Positions 27,967 through 36,340 of a stretch of 64,000 nucleotides of DNA are shown here, one piece after another. Each line of letters begins with the position of its first letter. Position 1 is the stretch's first letter. The DNA comes from Massilia sp. WG5 (GTDB lineage: Bacteria; Pseudomonadota; Gammaproteobacteria; Burkholderiales; Burkholderiaceae_D), in NCBI RefSeq assembly GCF_001412595.2, contig NZ_CP012640.2, forward strand, positions 620,001 to 684,000, read 5' to 3'. Below the pieces are notes generated by a model, which saw nothing but the letters and a program-made list of their open reading frames with translations, was not told the DNA's origin and searched no databases. Position numbers and translations under genes: made by a program.

Positions 27967-28593
27967 TCATGCGGCTGAGGCGGCGGATTTGCGACGTCGG
28001 GCGAGTGCCGCGCCGAGCACGCCAATTCCCATCAGTCCCAGCACCGACGGTTCAGGGACGTCTGCCGAGGCAGATTGGCCGGCGGTGACGTTATCGATCA
28101 GCATGTATATCTGGTTTTGGCTCAACGTGAACGAGTTACGCGCATCGCTGTACACCAGGCCGAAGAACCCGCTGGTGGTGGGCGACTCCACGCCGTCGAT
28201 ACTGGCATTAACCGGATCGTAATAGCGCGGGCTGGAGAAATCGAAACCGAAACCATTGACCGCGCTGGCAAAGGTGAAGGTTACCGGGCTTTCACGATAG
28301 GTCAACAAATAAGAATTGTCGAAGCCAAGCGAGCTGTTATCGCCGCAGCTGGGGTCGCTATTCGTGCAGCCATAGGCGCCAGTGGTCGTGTACTGGTACC
28401 CTGGACGTTGGAAGCTACCGTAATGGTATTGCAGAGGTACGTTATCAAGATTATCGACCGTGACGCCACTCAGCGCCGCTTCAAAACTTGTGCGATCGGT
28501 AAATACCTGAACGGAAGCGGCATGGGCCATCGGTGCAGACAAGAGGATACCAAGTGACACGGTACTGATCAAAGCAGCGTTACGGAGATTCAT
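27967..28593 (-). CDS. PEP-CTERM sorting-domain protein
   Basis: The 208-residue exported protein has a signal peptide (~1-25, ending MAHAAS) and a C-terminal sorting signal VPEPSVLGLMGIGVLG followed by ARRRK. Exosortase systems cut and anchor such proteins at the cell surface. The middle is Ser/Tyr/Gly-rich with two Cys (in GCTNSDPSCGDN) and looks like a beta-rich secreted domain without a recognised function. AAAGGAGT stands before the ATG. No exosortase (EpsH/XrtA) gene is in the window. A role in extracellular polysaccharide or biofilm is possible. Confidence 0.92.
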   Translation of the reverse strand: MNLRNAALISTVSLGILLSAPMAHAASVQVFTDRTSFEAALSGVTVDNLDNVPLQYHYGSFQRPGYQYTTTGAYGCTNSDPSCGDNSSLGFDNSYLLTYRESPVTFTFASAVNGFGFDFSSPRYYDPVNASIDGVESPTTSGFFGLVYSDARNSFTLSQNQIYMLIDNVTAGQSASADVPEPSVLGLMGIGVLGAALARRRKSAASAA

Positions 28594-28937
28594 TTAAAAA
28601 CTCCTTTCGGTGATGGTCCTCAACACTAAGCAAGCCCCATGCCAGAATTCCAACTAGAAATAATATTTTTAAAAATCAATAAGTTATCATTTGGCAATCT
28701 ATTATTTCAGTTTAACACCATTGCAGCATGTAAAGTTTCTCGACAGATGCAGCAGGTATTGCTCAGCAATTCCAATCGGACAAAACCATTTGCGTTTGGC
28801 CTGGATCGCCGGGCAGGCCCAATGGTTCACGCTGTCCACTGCAGAGCCAAGGTGGGATGGTCGCAGCGACACGCAGCAACGACCACTCTGGTATCATGAC
28901 GGCCTTTACCCCAGCCGGGCCGACGACGACGACGACG
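28594..28937. promoter_or_regulatory. AT-rich divergent intergenic region between the PEP-CTERM and tlpA genes
   Basis: These 344 bases include a markedly AT-rich stretch (about 28655-28735) before the PEP-CTERM gene, suitable for a promoter. Short open frames exist but show no protein-like composition. The right end carries an ACG/GAC triplet run (about 28920-28937) abutting the chosen tlpA start. Confidence 0.5.
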
Positions 28938-29474
28938 ATGCAGACCAGGATTTCACGCAGCTTCCTCCCGGTTATCTTCAGCCTGCTGGCCTGCATGACG
29001 GCAGGGATGGCGGCGGCTGCCGATGCGGCACTGAAGCCCTGGCCGGCGAAACAGGCGACGCCGGCATTGCGCCTCGCCGGCCTGGACGGCAGGGACTGGG
29101 ACCTGTCCCGCCTGCGCGGCAAGGTGGTGGTGGTGAATTTCTGGGCCAGCTGGTGCGCGCCCTGCGTCGAGGAGCTGCCGGTGCTGAACGCGCTGGCCCG
29201 CCAGGCGCCGTCGATGGTGGCCGTGGTCGGCGTGAACTACAAGGAGCCGCTCGACACCATCGAGCGCTTTTCGGCCGCCCACCCATTCGCCTACCCCGTG
29301 CTGCGCGACCGTTCCGGCGAGATGTTCAAGGCCTGGACCGCCGGCGTGATGCCGACCACGATCCTGGTCGACCGCCAGGGCCGCGCGCGCTGGCGCAGCG
29401 TGGGTGAGCTCGGCGCGGACGATACGCGGCTGAAGGCCGCGATCGACGCCCTGCTGGCCGAGCAGGCCGAATAA
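28938..29474 (+). CDS. TlpA-family periplasmic thiol-disulfide oxidoreductase
   Basis: The 178-residue protein from the ATG at 28938 has a signal peptide/anchor (~1-28, AAAADA) and a thioredoxin fold with active site WCAPC (Cys73, Cys76) and a cis-proline in VMPTT. TlpA/ResA-type proteins keep periplasmic cysteines reduced, for example in cytochrome or metal-protein maturation. The start is uncertain: there is no clear ribosome site, and an upstream in-frame ATG at 28896 would add a stretch including five threonines encoded by the ACG repeat. It is followed at 44 bases by a transglutaminase-like gene whose catalytic cysteine, and the Cys pairs of MerT/MerP, could be its clients (inference). 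Confidence 0.9.
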   Translation: MQTRISRSFLPVIFSLLACMTAGMAAAADAALKPWPAKQATPALRLAGLDGRDWDLSRLRGKVVVVNFWASWCAPCVEELPVLNALARQAPSMVAVVGVNYKEPLDTIERFSAAHPFAYPVLRDRSGEMFKAWTAGVMPTTILVDRQGRARWRSVGELGADDTRLKAAIDALLAEQAE

Positions 29475-29518
29475 GCAAGAATACGAACAAACAAGACCAC
29501 CTGACTAGGAAGACGATC

Positions 29519-30643
29519 ATGGAAGACACCAAACCGACGAACCGCCGCGCCCTCCTGAAAGCCGCCACCGGCGCCCTGCTGGCCGGCGCCCTGCCGCGCA
29601 CCCTGCTGGCCCAGGACAAGACCGCGCAAGCCGAGCACCACTTCGACCCGCGTCCGGGCGACTGGAAGAGCTACGAGGTGGTGACGCGCGTGAACCTGCA
29701 GCGCGCGTCCGGCCCGTCGACGGTCTGGGTGCCGCTGCCGGTCGTCGACACAGACTGGCAGCGTACGCTGTCGAACAACTGGTCGGGCAATGCGAAATCG
29801 ATGCGCGTCGGCGCCGATCCGCGCTATGGCGCGCGCTTCCTGGTCGCCGAATTCGACGGCAGCGCGCCGCCCGTGCTGGAAGTGGTCTCGCGCGTGCAGA
29901 CCCGCGACCGCGCCGAGAACTGGAAGACCCGTACGCTGGGCGGCGAGTCCGCCGAAGACCTGAAGCTGTGGATGCAGCCGACCGACCTGATGCCGCTCGA
30001 CGGCATCGTCAAGAAGACGGCGCTGCAGATCACCTCGGGCGCGCGCACCGACGAAGAGAAGGTCCAGCGCATCTACGACTGGATCGTGCTGAACACCTTC
30101 CGCGAGCCGAAGGTGCGCGGCTGCGGCACCGGCGACATCAAGACCATGCTGGAGACCGGCAACTTCGGCGGCAAGTGCGCCGACCTGAACGGCCTGCTGG
30201 TCGGCCTGTCCCGCGCCGCCGGCGTGCCGGCCCGCGATGTCTACGGCATCCGCCTGGCGCCGAGCGCCTTCGGCTACCGCGTCCTCGGCGGCAAGCCCGC
30301 CGCCTTGCAGGGCGCCCAGCACTGCCGCGCCGAGGTCTACCTGAAGCAGCACGGCTGGGTCGCCATGGACCCGGCCGACGTCACCAAGGTGATGCGCGAG
30401 GAAACGCCGAACTGGATCAAGGACCCGGACGCGCCGCTGGTCGCGCCGGTCAAGCAGGCCCTGTTCGGCGGCTGGGAAGGCAACTGGATGGGCTATAACT
30501 TCGCCCACGACGTGCGCCTGCCCGGCTCCCACGCGGGCAAGGTCGGCTTCCTGATGTATCCGCAGGCCGAAAGCCGCGGCGAGGCCTACGATTCGCTGGC
30601 GCCGGACAGCTTCGCCTACACCATCACCGCACGCGCGATCTGA
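29519..30643 (+). CDS. exported transglutaminase-like cysteine hydrolase
   Basis: The 374-residue protein has an N-terminal NRRALLKAATGALLAGAL segment resembling a twin-arginine signal. Its ~170-290 region is a transglutaminase-like domain with Cys220 in GGKCADLNGLLVGLSRAAG, His268 in AQHCRAEVY and Asp284 in WVAMDPADV, so the triad is complete. The N-terminal ~40-165 is a beta-rich domain common in bacterial members. Such proteins cleave or crosslink peptides, but the substrate here is unknown. It sits between tlpA and merT; merT starts five bases after its stop, so co-transcription is likely. Confidence 0.88.
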   Translation: MEDTKPTNRRALLKAATGALLAGALPRTLLAQDKTAQAEHHFDPRPGDWKSYEVVTRVNLQRASGPSTVWVPLPVVDTDWQRTLSNNWSGNAKSMRVGADPRYGARFLVAEFDGSAPPVLEVVSRVQTRDRAENWKTRTLGGESAEDLKLWMQPTDLMPLDGIVKKTALQITSGARTDEEKVQRIYDWIVLNTFREPKVRGCGTGDIKTMLETGNFGGKCADLNGLLVGLSRAAGVPARDVYGIRLAPSAFGYRVLGGKPAALQGAQHCRAEVYLKQHGWVAMDPADVTKVMREETPNWIKDPDAPLVAPVKQALFGGWEGNWMGYNFAHDVRLPGSHAGKVGFLMYPQAESRGEAYDSLAPDSFAYTITARAI

Positions 30644-30648
30644 GCCCC

Positions 30649-31011
30649 ATGCAGGACACCGGCGCACCCTCCGCGCGCAAGGCAGGCGGCCTGATCGCGT
30701 TTGCCTTGCTGGCCTCGATCCTCGCCTCCACCTGCTGCGTGCTGCCGCTGGTGCTGGTGCTGGTCGGGATCACCGGCGCATGGATGGTGCACCTGACCGC
30801 ACTGAAGCCCTTGACGCCCTACGCCATCGCGCTGACCGCCGGCGCGCTCGGCTGGGCCGGCTGGCTGCTGTTCCGGCCGGCGGCGGTGTGCGCGATCGAC
30901 GACCCCGCGTGCGCCACCACCCGCCCCGCCATGCGCAAGCTGTTCGTCGGCTGCGCCGTGTTCATCGCCCTGCTGCTCGGCTTCCCGCTGATCGCACCGT
31001 TGTTTTATTGA
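30649..31011 (+). CDS. merT: MerT-like mercuric-ion inner-membrane transporter
   Basis: The 120-residue protein has three hydrophobic helices. The first carries the adjacent cysteines Cys29-Cys30 (STCCVLPLVLV) that accept metal in MerT, and a second pair (Cys81, Cys88) lies on the loop after the second helix, matching MerT. It takes Hg(II) handed over by MerP and passes it into the cytoplasm. No merA reductase or merR regulator is in the window, so import without reduction would be harmful unless merA is elsewhere. The family may also move another thiophilic metal. Confidence 0.85.
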   Translation: MQDTGAPSARKAGGLIAFALLASILASTCCVLPLVLVLVGITGAWMVHLTALKPLTPYAIALTAGALGWAGWLLFRPAAVCAIDDPACATTRPAMRKLFVGCAVFIALLLGFPLIAPLFY

Positions 31012-31017
31012 GAGTCC

Positions 31018-31311
31018 ATGACCATGAAAACGCTGAACGCCATTTCCCTGATCGCCCTCGCCTGCGCCGCGCCCCTCGCGCTGGCCAAGCAGCAGACCGT
31101 CAAGCTGAACGTGCCGACCATGGACTGCGCCACCTGCCCGATCACGATCAAGGCCGCCCTGGTCAAGGTGCCGGGCGTCGCCAAGGTCCAGGTCAGCTAT
31201 GAAAAGCGCGAAGCCGTGATCGTCTACGACGACGCCCAGGCCAGCGTGGCCGACCTCAAGAAGGCGACCGAGGACGTCGGCTACCCGTCCATGCTGAAGA
31301 CTGCGCGCTAG
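31018..31311 (+). CDS. merP: MerP-like periplasmic metal-binding protein
   Basis: The 97-residue protein (or 95 from the second ATG at 31024) has a signal peptide (~1-23, LALAK) and one HMA ferredoxin-like domain with TMDCATC (Cys37, Cys40), the metal-binding pair of MerP. It begins six bases after merT, the usual merTP order. A hairpin (31327-31347) follows without a T-run. MerP scavenges periplasmic Hg(II) for MerT. Confidence 0.87.
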   Translation: MTMKTLNAISLIALACAAPLALAKQQTVKLNVPTMDCATCPITIKAALVKVPGVAKVQVSYEKREAVIVYDDAQASVADLKKATEDVGYPSMLKTAR

Positions 31312-31326
31312 AGCAAAAAGCTGATT

Positions 31327-31347
31327 GCGGGAAAGGAATGTTCCCGC
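31327..31347 (+). terminator. weak hairpin after merP
   Basis: GCGGGAA pairs with TTCCCGC around a 7-base loop, 16 bases after merP. There is no T-tract, so termination is uncertain. Confidence 0.3.
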
Positions 31348-31386
31348 CGTAATAGTTTGGAACAATTTCGTTCCGTGCGCGACCAT

Positions 31387-31809
31387 ATGCAGGATTACGA
31401 TTCCTGCATGAACTTTACTTTTTCATCACCCGACGTCGGTAGCTGCGCAGTCAAGCTGTGGGCCAGTGGACGCTATGGCTTCTCGCTGCCGAAGAAAGTC
31501 GACATCGCCGCCGCCAACGGCGACACCGTTACCTTCCTGTACTTCAATACCAAGGTCCGGCTCAGCGCCGAACTCAGTAACCGCGCCATCGTGAAGATCG
31601 CCATCGCCCAGTTCCTGGCGGGCGCCGGACGCGATGGCGAGCCGGTCGAGATCGACCACGCTACCCCGCCCTACGAAGGCGAACTCACCCCGGTGCGCTC
31701 GACGACGCCGCGTGCACCGCTGCGGGTGCGCCCGGGAAAGCTGCATGCCCGCGCGCGGCCCGAACTTGCGGCCGTGCTGCAGGGCGAGCCAGCCAGGGCC
31801 GACCAATAA
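31387..31809 (+). CDS. hypothetical protein
   Basis: About 140 residues from the ATG at 31387; an alternative ATG at 31408 is equally possible, as neither has a convincing ribosome site. The first ~95 residues look like a compact beta-rich domain (GRYGFSLPKKVDIAAANGDT, FNTKVRLSAEL). The last ~45 are Arg/Pro/Ala-rich and probably disordered. There is no signal peptide or membrane segment. It is followed after 16 bases by another small unknown gene on the same strand. I do not recognise the family. Confidence 0.55.
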   Translation: MQDYDSCMNFTFSSPDVGSCAVKLWASGRYGFSLPKKVDIAAANGDTVTFLYFNTKVRLSAELSNRAIVKIAIAQFLAGAGRDGEPVEIDHATPPYEGELTPVRSTTPRAPLRVRPGKLHARARPELAAVLQGEPARADQ

Positions 31810-32136
31810 CGAGGACGAGACCGCCATGCGCCATCAGTTCACTCCCGGACAGCTTCGCATGCTCATCCAGCGCGCGGAAACCCAGTTCGAACATACCATC
31901 AGCCAGTCGCTGGCCCTGGATCCCGCCGGCAAGCACATCGCGCGCGCCTCGCACGCGGCCGTACACGAGACCGTGGTCAGCCTGATCAAGCTGTTCCGCG
32001 ACCAGATCCCCGGCGGAGCCGAGGCCGCGACCCAGCTCGCCCGCATGTACGCCAAGGGCGCGGACGCCAACGCCGGCGTGCCGACCCTGGAATGCCTGCG
32101 CGCCATCGCCCGGCTCACGCGCGAGGCGCGCGAGCG

Positions 32137-32973
<837 letters not shown>

Positions 32974-33011
32974 ATGTCGTCTCCCATTCCTTGCGTATTT
33001 GCGGGTGTATC

Positions 33012-33025
33012 TGGAAACGTTCCCA
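33012..33025. promoter_or_regulatory. LacI-family operator before GH16
   Basis: TGGAAACGTTCCCA, one mismatch from the perfect palindrome TGGAAACGTTTCCA. It is identical to the site before the ABC binding-protein gene at 53690. It lies 39 bases upstream of the GH16 ATG. Confidence 0.8.
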
Positions 33026-33197
33026 GAACGACGGCGACTTTAACATTTTGCAAAAAACCATGTCAAACACGGCCGCGCTTCCTCACCGAGCCCGGGGGGC
33101 CCGCAGGCAGTGTTGCGTCCGCCCCGCGCTTCTTGCGAAAAGCAGAATAACCCGTTGACAATTTTTTTTGGTGAACATAAGATTCAGACAACTGATA

Positions 33198-33211
33198 TGG
33201 AAACGTTTCCA
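33198..33211. promoter_or_regulatory. LacI-family operator before the TonB-dependent receptor
   Basis: TGGAAACGTTTCCA is a perfect 14-base palindrome with a central CG, 80 bases before the receptor ATG. A partly overlapping imperfect copy (TCCAAACGGTTCCA, 33208-33221) follows at once and may allow cooperative binding. Confidence 0.85.
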
Positions 33212-33291
33212 AACGGTTCCAGATGAGTTAAAACCGGGTGCAAAAGCGGTGACGTGCCAAACGATTACACAAAGAACAACAGAGGAGACCT

Positions 33292-36252
33292 ATGCATTAC
33301 CCCAAGGCAAACCAAAAACTGATCTGCCTGGCCGTCGCCGGCGCCTGCGCGGCGTTTGTCGCACCGGGCTACGCCCAGGATCAGACCAGCAACCCGACCG
33401 CCGATGCCCCGGCGCAGGACGGCGCCGTACAGACCGTCGTCGTGAGCGGCATCCGCCAGTCGATGGCCTCGTCGCTCAACCTGAAGCGCAACTCGGATGG
33501 TATCGTCGACGGCATCGTTGCCGAAGACATGGGCAAGTTCCCGGATACCAACCTGGCCGAGTCGCTGCAGCGCATCTCGGGCGTGTCGATCGACCGCAGC
33601 AACGGTGAAGGCCAGAAGGTCACCGTGCGCGGCATCGGCCCCGACTTCAACATGGTGCTGCTGAACGGCCGCCAGATGCCGACCTCGAACCTCGGCGACC
33701 TGAACGGCCGCGCCTTCGACTTCTCGAACCTGGCTTCGGAAGCGATCTCGCAACTGCAGGTCTACAAGACCAGCCGCGCCGAAACCCCGACCGGCGGCAT
33801 CGGCGCCACCATCAACGTCATCACCGCGCGTCCGCTGGACCGCCTGGGCACCTACTCGAGCATCGGCGTCAAGGCCGTGCACGACCGCTCGAACGAGAAC
33901 CTGCCGGGGGATGACAAGGCCAGCAATTCCACCACGCCGGAATTCTCGGGCATCTACACCACCACCAGCAAGGACGGCAAATGGGGCCTGGGCATCAGCG
34001 CCAGCTACCAGGAGCGCAACTCGGGCTACAACCAGGCGTCCGTCTCGAGCGGCTGGAAAGGCCCGTTCCGCGGCGATGAGCAGACCTGGGGCGCGATCCC
34101 GGCCACCGGCGCCACCAACCATCCGAAGCCGACCGATGTCTACCTGGTGCCGCAGAACCTGAACTACAGCTTCACCGGCGTCAAGCGCCAGCGCACCAAC
34201 GGCCAGCTGACCCTGCAGTTTGCCCCGGTCAAGGAACTGGTCACCACCCTGGACTACACCTACTCCGAGAACAAGCTGCAGACCAAGCGCAACGATGTCT
34301 CGGCCTGGTTCAACTTCGGTCCGTCGACCTCGAGCTGGACCAACGGCCCGATCGCCGCGCCGCTGGTATATACCGAGCAAATCCCGGCCGGTAACAGCGA
34401 CGTCGCCATGGGCGGCGGCAACTTCGCCACCAAGACCGACAACAAGTCGCTCGGCTTCAACGCCCAGTACCGCGCCACCAACGACCTGAAGCTGGAATTC
34501 GACGCCCACCACTCGACCGCCGAGTCGATGGCCGACAGCCCCTACGGCTCCTTCAACGTCCTCGGCACCGCGAGCTTCTCGCGCGGCGACACCTCGGCCG
34601 ACTTCTCGAAGGACTTCCCGGTACTGAGCATCGCCGGCGCCGACTACAATAAAGCGCCGCAGCAGGTGACCGGCTCGAACTTCCAGAACGGCTACATGAA
34701 GGGCAAGATCGACCAGGTCCAGCTCAAGGGCCGCCTGCGCATGCTGGAAACGTCGAACCTGAACTTCGGCCTCGGCTCGATCAAGGTCGACAACCGCTCG
34801 GCCCTGTCGAACAACCAGCGCGACACCTGGGGCGGCGCCACCAAGGCGTCCGACTATCCGGCCAGCCTGTGGCACGCGGCCGACCTGCGCGGCTACTTCG
34901 ACCAGATCGACGGCAGCGGCAACCCGAACCTGTTCACGAACTTCCGGACCTTCAATTTCAACGAGGTGCGCGAGGCGGCCGCCAAGGCCTCCGGCCTGCC
35001 GGACCTGTACCGCGCGAAGACCGCGTTCGACACCGACCAGCGCACCAAGGAAGAGACCAAGAACCTCTACCTGCAGCTGAACACGGACTGGGATACCGCG
35101 ATGCCGATGCACACCGCGATCGGCGTGCGCTACGAGAAGACCGACGTCACCTCGACCGCGCTGGTGCCTGCCGCGACGACGATCAGCTGGGTGTCCGCCA
35201 ACGAGTTCCCGGTGAACTTCGGCGCGCCGACCTTCACCACGCTGACCGGCAAATACCACAACCTGCTGCCGAGCGTCGACTGGGACATGGACGTCACGCC
35301 CGACATGAAGGTGCGCGCGAGCTACGGCGAGACCATCGGCCGTCCGCGCTACGACCAGATCGCCGGCGGCCAGATCCTGAATACCCTGGCCCGCATCGAA
35401 GGCGGCACCGGCTCCCAGGGCAACCCGGGCCTGAAGCCGGTCAAGTCGAAGAACCTCGACCTGTCCTTCGAGTGGTACTACGCCAAGCAGAGCTTCGCCT
35501 CGGTGAACGCGTTCTACAAGGACCTGGACAACTACGCCGGCCAGTCGCAGGTCATCGCCCAGCCCTTCAACCTGCACACCCCGGTCGGCGGCGCGCTGTG
35601 GAACGAGGCGCTGGCAAATGGCTGCACCACCGGCGACACGGTCTGCATCCGCAACTACATCTTCCGCAATCACCCGACCGCACCGGGCGTGACGCGCGGC
35701 CCGGATGACGGCACCGGCAACGCCACCGGCACCATCGTCGGCCAGGCCAACGACCCGGTCGCCAACTTCCGGATCACCTCCTTCTCGAACCAGAAGAAGG
35801 CAAGCCTGAACGGCCTGGAATTCAACGTCCAGCACATGTTCGCGAACAGCGGCTTCGGCGTGTCCGCCAACTACACCTACGTCCACTCGGGCCTGCGCTA
35901 CGACAACAAGTCGGTCGGCGAACAGTTCGCGCTGGTCGGCCTGTCGAACTCGTACAACGTGGTCGGCATCTTCGAGAACGACAAGTGGAGCAGCCGCCTC
36001 GCCTACAACTGGCGCGGCGAATTCCTGGCCTCGACCTTCGACTCGGCCGGTCCGAACCCGATCTACGTCGAGCCTTACGGCCAGCTGGACCTGAGCGTGG
36101 GCTACAACGTCACGCCGAAGCTGAGCGTGCAGTTCGAGGCGATCAACCTGACCAACGAGACGTCCCGCAGCCACGGCCGCGCCAAGGAAATGGCCGAGTA
36201 CGTGACGCAGACCGGCGCGCGCTACATGCTGGGCGCACGCTACAAGTTCTGA
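33292..36252 (+). CDS. TonB-dependent outer-membrane receptor of the beta-glucan locus
   Basis: The 986-residue protein has a signal peptide (~1-28, APGYAQ), a short linker, a plug (VVVSGIRQSMASSLNLKRNS, then EDMGKFPDTNLAESLQR) and a large barrel ending in the aromatic YMLGARYKF. It is the Xanthomonas/Caulobacter-type receptor usually linked to sugar uptake. GAGGAG precedes the ATG. With the operator upstream and GH16 opposite, import of beta-glucan oligosaccharides is likely. A strong terminator follows, and the halogenase cassette begins 88 bases after its stop. Confidence 0.95.
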   Translation: MHYPKANQKLICLAVAGACAAFVAPGYAQDQTSNPTADAPAQDGAVQTVVVSGIRQSMASSLNLKRNSDGIVDGIVAEDMGKFPDTNLAESLQRISGVSIDRSNGEGQKVTVRGIGPDFNMVLLNGRQMPTSNLGDLNGRAFDFSNLASEAISQLQVYKTSRAETPTGGIGATINVITARPLDRLGTYSSIGVKAVHDRSNENLPGDDKASNSTTPEFSGIYTTTSKDGKWGLGISASYQERNSGYNQASVSSGWKGPFRGDEQTWGAIPATGATNHPKPTDVYLVPQNLNYSFTGVKRQRTNGQLTLQFAPVKELVTTLDYTYSENKLQTKRNDVSAWFNFGPSTSSWTNGPIAAPLVYTEQIPAGNSDVAMGGGNFATKTDNKSLGFNAQYRATNDLKLEFDAHHSTAESMADSPYGSFNVLGTASFSRGDTSADFSKDFPVLSIAGADYNKAPQQVTGSNFQNGYMKGKIDQVQLKGRLRMLETSNLNFGLGSIKVDNRSALSNNQRDTWGGATKASDYPASLWHAADLRGYFDQIDGSGNPNLFTNFRTFNFNEVREAAAKASGLPDLYRAKTAFDTDQRTKEETKNLYLQLNTDWDTAMPMHTAIGVRYEKTDVTSTALVPAATTISWVSANEFPVNFGAPTFTTLTGKYHNLLPSVDWDMDVTPDMKVRASYGETIGRPRYDQIAGGQILNTLARIEGGTGSQGNPGLKPVKSKNLDLSFEWYYAKQSFASVNAFYKDLDNYAGQSQVIAQPFNLHTPVGGALWNEALANGCTTGDTVCIRNYIFRNHPTAPGVTRGPDDGTGNATGTIVGQANDPVANFRITSFSNQKKASLNGLEFNVQHMFANSGFGVSANYTYVHSGLRYDNKSVGEQFALVGLSNSYNVVGIFENDKWSSRLAYNWRGEFLASTFDSAGPNPIYVEPYGQLDLSVGYNVTPKLSVQFEAINLTNETSRSHGRAKEMAEYVTQTGARYMLGARYKF

Positions 36253-36276
36253 TCGGTTCGCAACGGTCTTGAACAG

Positions 36277-36309
36277 GCACGGCCGGGGTTGACTCGGCCG
36301 TGCTTTTTT
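36277..36309 (+). terminator. Rho-independent terminator after the receptor gene
   Basis: GCACGGCCG (36277-36285) pairs perfectly with CGGCCGTGC (36295-36303) around a 9-base loop and is followed by six T. It lies 25 bases after the receptor stop and only 31 bases before the first halogenase ATG. Confidence 0.92.
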
Positions 36310-36340
36310 CGGGTAGACTCAGGCAGCCAGGATTTGTCGT

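Larger units (their letters stand above)
32974..33291. promoter_or_regulatory. divergent control region of the GH16 and TonB-dependent receptor genes
   Basis: A 318-base region with two operator palindromes 172 bases apart (33012-33025 and 33198-33211) and an AT-rich centre (33125-33195). Both divergent promoters should lie here. No RNA gene was seen. Confidence 0.7.

Noticed and set aside
28639..28899. An 86-codon frame in the AT-rich gap before tlpA
   Set aside because: It has no ribosome site, a composition unlike neighbours, and overlaps the likely promoters.
30649..31311. A complete mercury-resistance operon
   Set aside because: Only merT and merP are present; merR, merA, merC and merD are not in the window.
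33265..36174. A 969-codon minus-strand frame opposite the receptor at 33292-36252
   Set aside because: It is a shadow of a receptor with clear signal peptide, plug and barrel on the plus strand.
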